The notes beneath the pieces were generated by a model. The model was not told the origin of the DNA. It ran no database searches and saw only the letters and a list, made by a program, of their open reading frames with translations. Positions 45,210-57,376 of a stretch of 64,000 bases of DNA are shown here, piece by piece. Origin of the DNA: Bradysia coprophila. Lineage: Eukaryota; Arthropoda; Insecta; Diptera; Sciaridae. Position 1 is the first letter of the stretch. The number at the start of each line of letters is the position of its first letter. The position numbers and the translations under genes are program-made. The stretch lies in the NCBI RefSeq assembly GCF_014529535.1, contig NW_023503375.1:5703858-5767857 (forward strand), written 5' to 3'.

Positions 45210-45440
45210 TTAGATCGTTCTCTCCATGTTGCCAATTTCAAATGTTTTTAGATACTCATCAAAAGTGATTCCATTCAGTCTGACTTCCTTTAAAATCATC
45301 GTGAGATTTTTACTCATTCGTCTGTTGCTTGGCGAACTACGACGACATATTTCAATCCGCAGAGTTGATCCATTTTGCGGACAAAGACCCATTTTTACCA
45401 AAATTGTATTTCCATTTATTGTATCAAAGAAACTGTCGGC
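45210..45440 (-). CDS. Exon-like ORF, unknown
   Basis: Minus-strand open frame of about 75 codons ending at TAA 45210, with normal protein composition: DTINGNTILVKMGLCPQNGS, then MILKEVRLNGITFDEYLKTF. The ATG at 45401 would give 63 aa, but the frame is open further upstream. An isolated ATG with MDTNNEY lies about 60 bp further upstream, with no intron of believable size between. Family not recognised; it may be the last exon of a gene otherwise lost. Confidence 0.3.
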   Translation of the reverse strand, partial: ADSFFDTINGNTILVKMGLCPQNGSTLRIEICRRSSPSNRRMSKNLTMILKEVRLNGITFDEYLKTFEIGNMERTI

Positions 45441-46531
45441 GTGTATTTTATCATGGATGTGTACCTACGTATTCGTTGTTGGTATCCATTGTTCGATGAC
45501 AATATTGTATTACAATATTATTGTAATTAAATTATCGCGGTTCGGAATAAGCATGAGCAAACCTAGGCTGCGGGCTGCATTTCAAAATCGTCCTCAGATG
45601 CTCTGAGGAACACTCCACTATTTCGTATGCTATATCTTCGTTGGTTGTTTTTATGTTTTTTTAGTAAACATTTGTTCCATTTTGTTCCCACGAGTAAGGA
45701 GTAAATGTGCTCGGTTTAGGCAATGACTCCTGTACCTAAACAAGCCTGCACGAAATGGAGTGCGGCTGGCATCCAAGTTTCACCGTGTAGAACTAGTTAA
45801 ATCCAACTAGCCATTCAGTTTTCAGCACGGTAAATACTTTACCTATGGGAAGCATTTAGCGTTACCCGGACCGCACTTGAGTTCATGGAACTCGGAAGCG
45901 CCCCCCTCTACGGTCCATCGTAATATCCGATGATGTATTTACTCTTATTGCTGCCTACCACACATTGTACATCAATTTCTAGAAACCCACTTTACATTGA
46001 CGATCGTTTAGGTGATGTAGTCCGCCTGGCTCGAAATGAGCCATCACCGAAAATTTGCAAGTATTTGCTACGCGCTTAGAGCGATAGACCAAGGATAAAC
46101 TCGCAACAAAACAGAATTTTTGTATCTAAACTCACGTAAGCTACTAGTATATTGTAGGCTACCAGTAATACACTTTGTGGACAATATGTTTTCATTGCGA
46201 TTCCACGAAGAAGAGCGGACTTTTTATGGACTGGTCTGGCTATTGTTTTTCATCGACTTTTCTATATTTCGTCAACATTTGCCAAAAAAGACCCGGCCAC
46301 CATCGCTAGCCTAGAAAAAGAGCCTAAGAACGGGTACTTACAGGTCTAGTATTGTCCTATAGATCCATAAAAGCATTCCTCTGCTGTTTTTGACAAGAAC
46401 AAATCTAAGCCTCGTAACATCTCCACTCTGCGATCTGCCATCAATAATACACTCGTTGACCTCAGCTGTGCGTACTGTAGCGTAAAACACTTTTGCTCGC
46501 TGGATTAGTCTCGCAAACTAAGGGTTAACGA
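45441..46531. other. Intergenic, unidentified
   Basis: Somewhat less AT-rich than its surroundings (for example 45700-46100), with no ORF I can assign on either strand. It could be an old retroelement remnant, but no motif supports that. Confidence 0.35.
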
Positions 46532-47529
46532 GCTCACGGTGAGCTTTAAAATTTTTTTATTCGACCTCTCGTGCACATGGGATATTTTTATGGGAATGTG
46601 CTCAGGGGCCTCCCAGGATGACGAAATGACCATTCCCAAAATATTTCGATGGGAAAATTTTTAATTAGATCGATTTTTCGTTTTTTTGGGACCTGCGGGA
46701 AGCTTCGAAGACTGTTTGGACCTTACTGGTGACTCGTTTGAACACAAAAATATAGTTGCTGTTTAGCCTGAGATGTAAGCTTTACAGCGATACCAATCAT
46801 GACATTCATGACTACCAACAAACATCTTGTATGAGGCAATGCCTGCTCTGACTCCGGGCAATATTCTGATATAATCTTTGTTGTTAGACCTGAACAACCA
46901 TCCCATTTTCTTCGTATAATGTCTCATTTTTTAGTGGAAACAACTAAAATGTTTCAGAATTAGCTTAGAATAGCTATTGGAGAAACTACATACGAAACAA
47001 AAGAAAATACAACCAAGGTTTGCTAATTTTTGACTCGAGATAGTGCAATTTGCTCATGGGTTTAAATTTAGAATTTTTTTTATTTCGAGTCAAAAACCTT
47101 CTTTCGACCTTTATTAACCCCTTAAATTATGTAAAATAAATAAACATTCTTTTTGAGACAAAATAGAAATCATCCACGTGTGATACAGCCTTTGAAATTC
47201 GCAGGCATCTAGTTGAATGACTATGCCTCATACAAGATGTGTGTTGGTAGTCATGAATGTCATGATTGGTATCGCTGTAAAGCTTACATCTCAGGCTAAA
47301 CAGCAACTATATTTTTGTGTTCAAACGAGTCACCAGTAAGGTCCAAACAATCTTCGAAGCTGCCCGCAGGTCCCGAAAAACGAAAAATCGATCTAATTAA
47401 AAAATTTCCCATCGAAATATTTTGGGAATAGTCATTTTGTCATCCTGGGAGGCCCCTGAGCACATTCCCATAAAAATATCCCATGTGCACGAGAGGTCGA
47501 ATAAAAAAAATTTAAAGCTCACCGTGAGC
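46532..47529. mobile_element. 998-bp foldback element
   Basis: It starts GCTCACGGTGAGCTTTAAA and ends in the reverse complement. The arms of about 310 bp (46532-46870 and 47215-47529) match almost completely (ggcctcccaggatgacgaaa; gcctgagatgtaagctttac). The spacer is AT-rich with no ORF. No target duplication was found. Confidence 0.85.
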
Positions 47530-48040
47530 TATATCCAAGGCAAAAATGTCTGGACCACAAACCACTGGAGAGCAAACCGGCGGGCGACATGAGGCCTCAA
47601 AGTATCGAAATAATGACATAGCCGTCAAGTGGTAGTTACGACAACTAGGCAATTGCTTCTTTCATTATTAAACCATCCAGATTGGTACTTCGAAGCATCG
47701 CATCACATATCACTGCTTATTGTATATGCATGGCATGCATGCCACACATGCATTTGCTCGCACAATGTGCATCGACGCACCATACCTATGTTCCTACAAA
47801 GCAGTGTGTTTTCGCTGTAATAATCCGATTTTTTAAATGATTCCAGGGCATTGCGAAAGTACCATGAGACTAGACTGCAAACTCTTTTTTTTCTTGAAAC
47901 TGAATTCAGGCGTGAACAACTGACAATCAATGATGCAATTGTTACAGTGTTGCTGCAAAGGAAAACGTTCGCCATGCATGCATTTCAAGGCAGTCCTAAC
48001 ATTTTACTTAAAACTTACGACAATAACATAAAATTAAGGC
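47530..48040. other. Intergenic, nothing recognised
   Basis: AT-rich spacer with gcatgcatgcc runs near 47730 and no coding ORF. Confidence 0.4.
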
Positions 48041-49456
48041 TGTGGTGATTCCACAATATGCATTCATCAAAGATTGCCATTGAATTGATTTACATCATGT
48101 TGCCTTTGCATTCCCTTTATATACAGAGTTCATTCGAAATACAATTCATTCCAATTCAGTTTCGGCACAGAACTGCTACAAAGGAATAGCCAATAGTTTT
48201 TGAACTCAAGTTACGGACGTAATCGTACACTTGACAACCAACAATCCTACCATCCGATTGTTCATTTAAATCAGAAATGATTTAACATTATACAAGTCTC
48301 ACAAACTTGTACAAAAACCTTTGTCACCACTGAAGAAATTCTCTAAAGTGTTGCCAAACAACAAGAATCTGATATCACACAACCACCGGATCCAACATCA
48401 CGATATCAGTCGAAATAAAATGTATTTTACTGCATGCCTTTTATTTCGCACATAGACGTGTCTTCTATGCAACTCAGAGCCTTGCTCAGAGCAGTACAAC
48501 TTGGAAACATTTACATCTCTTTCCACAAACTAAAAAAATTCCAAAACCTACAGTGGATTCACCCTTTAAGTCAATTCACTCTAGTCAATCATCGAGGCTA
48601 AAACCTCGACGAAATTGCAGATCAGTCAAATTATATCAAAACTGTTAAACCATTTTAAACAACAACTCAAGAACAATTCGTAGACTGAACTACGCATCAC
48701 TCTACACAAACTGTATTGCAAATTAATTTTCCAATAAAATCAAAATTTCAAACACCCTAAATTCTTGTCAACCTACTTTTCATCATACTGAAAACTAGAT
48801 TACAAATCGACTAACATTCCAATATCTTAGTCCATTTACGTGAAGACTTTTAAATTACAGTCAACTCACTAATCAAGATTAAAATTATGTATTTTCCTAG
48901 TCTTGACAACACATCAACACTAGCTAAAAACTTAAAGGGAATATCTTTAAAATTCAAATATATTCTCTTTCAAACTTGAACTTGCTTAAAGCAACTTCTT
49001 GAGTCTGTGGGAATAAACAAATAAACATTCGTCACATGCATCGTTTTGGACCCATACGATTTGGAGCACTCAACAATCAAACCACCCTACTGCGGTGCCT
49101 GCCAGCATTAGACGTTAAGAATTCGAACTTCAAGAAAATGCTCAAATCATCCACACATTACTACGTATGGTCAGCCAATCCAAGATCAATCGTTGGAACA
49201 GTAAACGACAAAAAGCTGCTGCAACCCAATACCATGGAAAATCCTGCTCAACCCTCAAAACAAATGTTCCTGCTCACGAATGAATTGAACCAGACCATCA
49301 GAATCAAAACGGACCGTTCAAAGTTTTTCCAACGGGGGAAGTATTGTGGTGATTCCACAATATGCATTCATCAAAGATTGCCATTGAATTGATTTACATC
49401 ATGTTGCCTTTGCATTCCCTTTATATACAGAGTTCATTCAAAATACAATTCATTCC
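48041..49456. mobile_element. LTR-like pair, possible degenerate retroelement
   Basis: Direct repeats of 113 and 112 bp (48041-48153 and 49345-49456) differ by one small indel and start TGTGGTGATTCCACA and end ..cattcca, the TG..CA form of LTRs. Each holds ctttatataca, a TATA box. caacgggggaa just before the second copy may be a polypurine tract. A 118-codon ORF at 49036-49392 (MHRFGPIRFGALNNQTTLLR) runs into the second repeat. It could be a relic of an element protein but has no recognised domain. The repeat may be longer than what the two copies now share. Confidence 0.55.
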
Positions 49457-49779
49457 ATTCCCGGCTTCGGCCGAAGACACATCTAGTGTTTTATTGTAGA
49501 TAGACATACAATCTCTCTCTACAAGGTTAATCATTCGCAGCAAGAGTAAGAGAGCTTAGCTCATGATTTTTGATGTAAGCTGAAATTGTTGCAAAAAAAA
49601 TGTTTTTTGATAACAAAAAATTATATTTGCGATATTTAGCCTAATTAAGCATCAAATCTACATTTAGAAGGTTTAAAAGTCACATTTATTGAGACGTAGT
49701 CTATATGCATGTGGGGTATCATATTCGAAAGCTGTGGCCAGCAGCAAGTGGGAACCGTTGGGTCGGTGATATTGAATTG

Positions 49780-51125
49780 TTCCATTAAAGTCAGCATGAA
49801 ATGCCCGATCTGGTGATACTCTGCTCATGTGCGACAATATCTGTGAGACTTGAACGGACAATAACTCCTCCGTTTGGTATGGGTCGGTGATATTGAATTG
49901 TTCCCTTAAAATCAGCATGAAATGCCCGACTTGGTGATACTCTGCTAATGTGCGACAGAGGTCGGTAACAGTTCCATTTTGCAGCTGGAAAATGTTGAAA
50001 AATATTTTTTTCTACCTTTTCCTACAAAAACTGTGACACTTGAACGGATAATAACTCCTCCGTTTGGTATGGGTCGGTGAAATTAAATTGTTCCATTAAA
50101 ATCAGCATGAAATACCCGATCTGGTGATACTCTGCTCATGTGCGTCAGAGGTCGGTAACAGTTCCATTTTTCAGCTGGAAAATGTTGAAAAATATTTTTT
50201 TTTCTACTTTTTCCTACAATAACTGTGAGAATAGAACGGATAATAACTCTTCCGTTTTGTATGGGTCGGTAAATTGAATTGTCCATTAAAGTCAGCATGA
50301 AATGCCCGATCTGGTGATACTCTGCTCATGTGCGACAGAGGTCGGTAACATCTCCATTTTGCAGAAGGAAAATGTTGAAAAATATTTTTTTTTCTACTTT
50401 TTCCTACAATATCTGTGAGGCTTGAACGGACAATAACTCCTCCGTTTGGTATGGGTCGGTGATATTGAATTGTTCCCTTAAAATCAGCATGAAATGCCCG
50501 ACTTGGTGATACTCTGCTAATGTGCGACAGAGGTCGGTAACAGTTCCATTTTGCAGCTGGAAAATGTTGAAAAATATTTTTTTTTCTACTTTTTCCTACA
50601 ATAACTGTGAGAATAGAACGGATAATAACTCTTCCATTTTGTATGGGTCGGTAAATTGAATTGTCCATTAAAGTCAGCATGAAATGCCCGATCTGGTGAT
50701 ACTCTGCTCATGTGCGACAGAGGTCGGTAACAGTTCCATTTTGCAGAAGGAAAATATTGAAAAATATTTATTTTTTCAACTTTTTCCTACAATATCTGTG
50801 AGACTTGAACGGATAATAACTCCTCCGTTTGGTATGGGTCGGTGAAATTGAATTGTTCCATTAAAATCATTATGAAATGCCCAATCTGGTGATACTGTGC
50901 TCATGTGCGACAGAGGTCGGTAACAGTTCCATTTTGCAGAAGGAAAATATTGAAAAATATTTATTTTTTCAACTTTTTCCTACAATATCTGTGAGACTTG
51001 AACGGATAATAACTCCTCCGTTTGGTATGGGTCGGTGAAATTGAATTGTTCCATTAAAATCATTATGAAATGCCCAATCTGGTGATACTCTGCTCATGTG
51101 CGGCAGAGGTCGTTAACGGTTCCAT
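49780..51125. repeat. Satellite-like tandem array, 190-193-bp unit
   Basis: Anchors gaggtcggtaacagttcc occur at about 49958, 50148, 50338, 50530, 50720, 50913 and 51106, giving spacings of 190-193 bp and about seven units plus a partial first one. Each unit holds ggaaaatgttgaaaaatatt, aacggataataactcctccg and gatctggtgatactctgctc. Units 1 and 4 share variants (cttaaaatcagcatg, acttgg) that the others lack, hinting at higher-order amplification. It has no gene of its own; antisense ORFs are by-products. Confidence 0.9.
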
Positions 51126-51130
51126 TTCTT

Positions 51131-51902
51131 CTACAGGAGGCGGGTCCTAAATTTTGGACTTGGACTAAGTTCGGTGATATCGATCGAAGAGTTTTTTTTT
51201 CTCTGTTTTTCTATATAATTACACTAGTGGTGAAATGGATTTTCAAATATACAATGCTATGGAGGGAGCCTTGGTTCTTAGACCTAAATAAAAAAGGCTC
51301 CCGCCATAGCATGCCGAAGAAATGCTCTCAGCAGCAGGTATGTTCAAAACTAAGTTGTAAACGTTCGACAAATTGTGATCCTTAAATACTAGACTACCTT
51401 TCGTCCACTAGCGCTGAAATGGATCTACTTTTCACCACTTCTTCTGAACCATTAACCAATAAAAATTCAGACCTGACTATATTTCGAAACCCATAACACC
51501 AAAACCCAATGCTTATATCGAGCAACTCACCTCTAACCATTCGCCTTTTGATATATATGTATTATATATATAATCACAGTGAACCAATTTTTGAAGCGTA
51601 TATAAATGCAGTCGACCTGATCGTTCATTAGTAATTTATGCAAATAGTTGCGAAAAGATGTAGTTTTTGTCAGTAGAAGTTATGGTATGAAGACTACATC
51701 GTGTGACAATGACTTCCACTTTCGCAACGTGTTGCATACAACACTTTCTGCAACTGCACTGCGAAAACTGAACTTTTTCATGCGTGGTTTGGGTGGCGAT
51801 AGAAGGGTAGTTTTTCTCTGTTTTTGTTATTTCGATGATTTCGCTGAACCAAAATCTTTTTTTTTTTTAAGTAAAACCATTAAAGCAAGCAAAAATGTGT
51901 TG
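51131..51902. other. Intergenic, nothing recognised
   Basis: It includes a tatatatgtattatatatata run at about 51550-51572. The 100-codon ORF at 51648-51950 runs into the next foldback and lacks convincing coding features. Confidence 0.4.
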
Positions 51903-53100
51903 AGGGATTCTTTTGAAAAACACCCTGCCGAAATCGGACGCATTTTCTAGTGGATTTTTTGATATGTGCCTAGGTAGGTACTAGTCCCTGGATGCCAAAA
52001 CCACTTTCAAAAAATTCGTCTAAGCTTGTGTGGCTAGTGACCAAAAACTGAAAACATGCACTTTTTTTATGGAAATTTCTCGTATAGGCCACGAAACCTA
52101 CAAGGTCGTGTGGGGTGTCATTAGAAAGGTAATTGCATGTACTTTCGGGGCAAATTGGGTCTTGTTGGGTTTAAAATTCATCCACACTGGGTTATGAGCA
52201 GTTGAAACTATGGGGAAAAATGGATAATTTCGGCGAACTTCTAATGGTTCCCGTGCATCCGAAAAGCAACAGAAACTGGTGTACGTGAAATTTTCCATGA
52301 AAAGATATTTTTTGCAGCAATTTTAGCCGCTAGTTCACTTTTTCGAAGTTAGTGTATCTAAAAGAATGCGAAGCAACATATTTCTGCTTTAAATTATCCC
52401 TGGAATGTAAAGCTTACATCACTCGTTGGCATTTAAAACCTTAAGGTTACGTAAATTAAGTTTCAGGGCTTTTTCAAGCAGAAATACGTTGCTTTACATT
52501 CTTTGAGATACAAACACTTCGAAAAATTGAACTAGCAGCTAAAATTGCTGCAAAAAATATCTTTTCATGGAAAATTTCACGTACACGAAATTTTTTGAGT
52601 AGCAATACTGAGCATCAAATTTTCATTCCAAAACCACATTGTTCGAAACACTACCCGTGCATGTTTGGTATTATTGGAAAGCTAAGACCAGTATCAGTTG
52701 GGGAAACCAGTTTTTTTTCGTCTTTCTGTTGCTTTTCGGATGCGCGGGAACCATTAGAAGTTCGCCGAATTATCCATTTTTTACCCATAGATTCAATTAC
52801 TCATAACTCAGTGTGGATGAATTTTAAACCCAACTAACCCAATCTGCCCCGAAAGGACATGCAATTACCTTTCTAATGACACCCCACACGACCTTGTAGG
52901 TTTCGTGGCCTACGAGAAATTTCCATAAAAAAAGTGCATGTTTTCAGTTTTTGGTCACCTCTCACTAGCCACACAAGCTTAGACGAATTTTTTTGAAAGT
53001 GGTTTTGGCATCCAGGGACCAGTACCTACCTAGGCACATATCAAAAAATCCACTAGAAAATGCGTCCGATTTAGGCAGGCTGTGTTTCAAAAGAATTCTT
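51903..53100. mobile_element. 1.2-kb foldback element
   Basis: gattcttttgaaaaacaccc at the left pairs with the right end (tgtgtttcaaaagaattctt). The arms include gacgcattttctagtggatt (51938) against aaatccactagaaaatgcgtc (53045), and the arms run to about 52400 around a centre near 52430. No transposase. The mirrored ORFs at 52098 (minus) and 52595 (plus) are arm sequence. Confidence 0.85.
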
Positions 53101-53813
53101 CGTTACTTTTAAAGGAAAAATTGGTTTGTGGGTGATAACTTATCCCACTTGGATAAACCTTTGCAGATTGTGTAAATCTATGTAGTCTGCACAGGTTTTT
53201 CCTAAAAAACGAATATATTTCCGCCTAAATGTAGGCTACAAATTTGAAAAGGGTCCATTGCTCTTAAGAGAGAAGTCAGCAGTAAACTGTTAACGTGTCA
53301 AAACAGTCGAGTCAAAAATGTTAATTACCTTTTCGTTTCCTTATTTTCCTGAGAAGAGGATCCAAGATCCAATAACCATTCATAATTACTTTAATCTTTA
53401 TCATTTATCATTTATCCTAAAGAAATCAAAAATGGAAATGTATAGAACCTCATTGGGTATTCCATACATATCTCTGCTGTGTTTAACATGATGATTTTCA
53501 TAGTTTCTACACCGAATATAAGCTACACGATGTCATGGCAATTTATTTTGGACAGCCCCGTCTGTTTCCCTCCAATTTTCTGTCCATGCAAACCATACAC
53601 TCGCATTCACAGATAAAGACAATTTAACCCCACCACACATATCCAGTGTCCACTGGCTATATCCGAAAGTGCTACTAAAGAAACGATGGTCAGCGGTCCT
53701 GTTTCATCAGTCGTTCTCTGAGTGTCGTCCGATAAGGTTCATTTTATTTTTTGTGTGTTAATTAGTGCGGCCGAACTGTTCTTTTTAAACAAACTGTTCT
53801 GTTCTAAGAAAAA
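53101..53813. other. 5' flank of the lipase gene
   Basis: Single-copy-looking AT-rich sequence that probably includes the lipase promoter; no clear TATA/initiator pair. No gene seen. Confidence 0.4.
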
Positions 53814-56551
53814 ATGAAAAATATTTTTTTTTGTATTTGCTTCGGCTTCCTATTCCATGGAACATTGGGATATTTTGGACTAACGGGCAGCGGTACATCA
53901 CCGCTGGAAAAGTTCAATCCAAATGACTTAATTGCGTCGACCAAGGATTCGTTGGGCGGAATAGTCAAACAGATTCCACAGTCAATACCGACGCCGCAAA
54001 CTATTTTATCGTTTGGAAAGAATATGCTGGCTGGGGTGCCCGTTCAATTAGGATTTGAAGTTATAAATCAGGCGTGTAAGTGTTCCGTAAATTTTTCCAA
54101 TAGATGGCCTTGGCTTATTACGCATATTGCTTGTGGATTTACCGTTATTTTCTTTGTGTCGAAAGTATTCACGAAAAAATAAAAGGGCATTCGGACATCG
54201 CTTCAAAGCCCATAGGGCAAGTCCGAGTGTGGCACCGTACTTTTCTAAATTTGTTCCAGAATTTAAGGTCGAAAACACAAGAGCAATTTTCCGGTGATGG
54301 CATCGACAATAAATTGTACTCCATTTTCCATTGTTTAGCACGTGGTAAATATCTGATTACGATGCAAATCGCAGCATAATTGTCGATGCAACGCAAAATT
54401 GCTCTTCAGTTTTCAGCCGTAGGACTCTTAGACAAATTTAGCCAGGCCGTATGGACATTCGAGCGATGCCCAAAGGGCCCTTTGATTTTTTGTATGAACA
54501 AAAAGCATTTTCTTTAGTCAATATCCGAAGGGACTTTGGGTTGCCAATTCGACCCTGTATCGTACCATTCATTCGAATTATTAACGGTTTCGTCATTTCC
54601 GATAAAAAATTGTCCGCTTTGACGGGCCCAAGGAAATAGGATCCAATCCACTATTAATTGCAGTGGTGTGCGGTAGAATCCTTAATTATTGTCGCTGAGG
54701 CCGGAATTGTTCTTGGATCAACATAGCGATTTCTGATGGAAACGGTTTATTTGACCCTGCGATGGATGGAAGTGTTATGCGAAAAATTCAACGTTTCAGA
54801 AACCATCCGTTAGGCCGTAACAATACGAGCAATTTTTCGGTGATGGCATCGACACTTGTGCTGCGTTTTCCATTGTTTAGCACGTGGTAAATATCGAATT
54901 GCAATCGAAAACGCAGCATAACTCTCGATCCCATCAACACAAAATTGCTCGTCTGTTTTAGGCCTAACGGATGGATAGATTGCTTTCTGAAACGTTGCGT
55001 TTTTGTAATCCAGAGTCAAATAAACCATTTTCATGAGAAACCGCTATGTTACAGCTATGCCACGAACAAGCGATAGGTCGGCCTTGGCGGTCCTCTTGCA
55101 GTAAAAGGATCCAATTTATGACGTAAACGATTTAGTTTAAGTTTACCGCAAAAATTTGTGTCTAAAGGAGCAATGGATTCGTTATTACCACTGGCGATAC
55201 ATGCACACACACATGCCGTCCTTGAGAGGTTATCCCGTTCCAACCGCGACATCGTGTCAATTTCTGAACCTTTGTTCATACCACTTTTTCGACCATTATT
55301 GTAGAACCGTTCGACAAGTGACCTTGCCCTAATTACCGCCCTTTGTCCGATGTATGACTAGCGAATTTAACAATGGATTTTCTTGATATCATAACCAACA
55401 GGCTCGGCTGCGATCACTCAAAAACAAGTGAAACCGAAATATTTGCCCGACGTAACCAAGATGAACTTCCAGCTGAGAACCTGCCGCGGTGAATACCTCA
55501 TACCAATCCAAACACCGGAAAAATTGTTGACCCATCCGGAATTCGATTTGTCATTGAAAACCGCATTGCTAGTTACCGGTTGGTTTTCCAACATAAATTC
55601 GACAATGGAAAATGATGCGCTGGAAACCGTATGGGAAGCGTACAAGTGCAGAGGCGATACAAACTTTATTGTAAGTGTTAAACGTGAGAAATGTTCGGAA
55701 TTTTGGGTCACCAGCGTTGAAAATCTTCTATTTTTGTCTTGAATAGGCATTGGACACTGCTGCCTACGTTGACTCGTTGTACACATGGTCTGCTTTCAAT
55801 ACGGACGAGATTGGTAAAATCGTTGCCAAAGGACTTGTTGAATTGTTGAACGCCTATCCGAAGGAACAACTCCATTTGATTGGGTAAGGTGACACTCATA
55901 GCTCTTCGCTGAAAAATCGACGATCAAAAACCTAACAATTCAAATCGCAGGCACAGTCTGGGAGCTCATATCGTCGGCGCAATTGGCCGTTATTACAATG
56001 AATTTACATCGACATTGTTGCCACGCATCACCGGTCTGGATCCAGCATCGCCGTGCTTTAACGAAGGCGAAAATTTGAACAGTTTGTCTCGTGGCGATGC
56101 TGCCGTTGTCGATATTATACACAGCAACAGTGGTGTGTTGGGAAAGAAGGAGCCTGTCGGCGACGCTGATTTCTATCCGAATGGGTAAGCTTACCGCGAA
56201 AACACCATCGGAACGAAAGGCATTCATTTCGATTGTTTCCGTTTCAGAGTCAATCCACTGCCACCGGGATGCTTGTCGATTATTTGCGCTCATGCTCGGG
56301 CCTGGGAATTTTATGCAGAATCTGTATATCCGGCCAATCAAAACGCATTTTTGGCTACGAAATGCAATTCGATCACGTCGCTGAACAGTGGAAAATGTGC
56401 GGGAAAACGGATCGCCATGGGTTATGCTTGTCCGATTGGTGCGAAAGGAAATTTCTTCTTAAATACGAGGTCGAGAAGTCCATTCGGAGAACAGGGATTA
56501 AGGGAATCGGAAATTGTTTGCTCGAAATGCACGCATGCAACGACGAAGTGA
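53814..56551 (+). CDS. Secreted neutral lipase / phospholipase A1-like protein
   Basis: Five exons, 53814-54075, 55402-55670, 55747-55883, 55951-56184 and 56248-56551, with GT-AG junctions in phase, give 401 aa. Residues 1-19 are a signal peptide (MKNIFFCICFGFLFHGTLG). The fold of animal pancreatic-type lipases is clear: VTGWFSN for the HG-type oxyanion strand, GHSLGAHIVG with nucleophile Ser225, GLDPASPCF with Asp253 and CAHARAWEFY with His316, plus DIIHSNSGVLG and DADFYPNG. The lid between strands is short, as in phospholipase A1 and insect midgut lipases. It is predicted to hydrolyse dietary or extracellular glycerolipids; the exact substrate is unknown. Intron 1 (1326 bp) holds two copies of a MITE; the other introns are 63-76 bp. 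Confidence 0.92.
54282..54410. mobile_element. MITE copy 1 in lipase intron 1
   Basis: agagcaattttccggtgatg..gtcgatgcaacgcaaaattgctct, with inverted ends and a centre cattgtttagcacgtggtaa shared with the second copy. The surrounding sequence (54200-54480) forms a further weak palindrome. Confidence 0.7.
54828..54960. mobile_element. MITE copy 2 in lipase intron 1
   Basis: cgagcaatttttcggtgatg mirrored by catcaacacaaaattgctcg, with the same centre as copy 1. The flanks (aacggtttatttgaccctg / agtcaaataaaccatttt) also mirror each other, so it may sit within another foldback. Confidence 0.7.
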
Positions 56552-57376
56552 TTATTTTCATGTAAAATGACCAATTGACAAAATACAATTTCGTATTCCT
56601 CCCATACAAGCGACTTGTTGTTCATTTCTAATTCACAAATCAGAGAAACACCGACCTGAAACGTTCCAGTATCCCCTGCTGATCTCTGCCTTGGATGCAC
56701 ACGGTGTTGGTCTGAGTTAGCAACGAAAAGGTCATTTCCTCCAAAAGGTTTTGTTTCAGTTGGTTTTGTTTGTCCCAAGCGAATCGAGTACGAAACAGTT
56801 GATAGGATGATGGTTTTGAGACTTTGAAATATTCGTCCTCAGTTCAGCTAACTACTTGCCTGCCTTTTTAATTGATTGAACGACGTAAAACTTTGACAAA
56901 CGGTAAGTGCATTACCTCTCTTACTCAAGTGTTTTGGCCAACTCGAAGCCGTCGTCAGATTTGTTTTTTTTTTAATTTAATTTAGTTTTTGCTGTTAGTT
57001 ATGAGGCTTTCTGACCGTTAAAAAAAATTGTTCTGGTGCCTGTTTATAGTGTGTTGGTCAAGCTCTAAGACGCGCTTAGCAATTAACGTCTGTAACAGGT
57101 TAATGTTGAGAAATATGTCAGGTTTCGGGATAACGTCAGTCGTACCGAATTGCGTGGTTTTTATTACATTATATGATTGACCCGTGATGAAATAGGTACC
57201 TAAATGAGCAATTAACTTTGATTGATAAAATTACATTAATAATTTATGGAAATTTGTGGCAGTGCTGTACTAAGTGATGACAATCTAAGCTCAGATTAAT
57301 TTATTATTCAAAAAACCGTAACCACCATATTTCATTTCAATAATCACTTCACATTTAGTTTAAGATCCACCACAGG
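56552..57376. other. Intergenic between lipase and receptor
   Basis: No gene was seen. It should carry the lipase 3' UTR (no good AATAAA noticed) and the receptor promoter. The minus-strand ORFs overlapping the lipase exon are shadows. Confidence 0.4.

Noticed and set aside
50204..50680. 158-aa minus-strand ORF with internally repeated segments
   Set aside because: It is a by-product of the 190-193-bp satellite; the period is not a constant multiple of three and the frame changes between units.
52098..52837. Mirrored ORFs with a shared FTYTSFCCFSDAREPLEV-like peptide
   Set aside because: They arise from the two arms of the 51903-53100 foldback.
55418..55786. 122-aa minus-strand ORF across lipase exons 2-3
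   Set aside because: It is antisense to the lipase and crosses its spliced intron.
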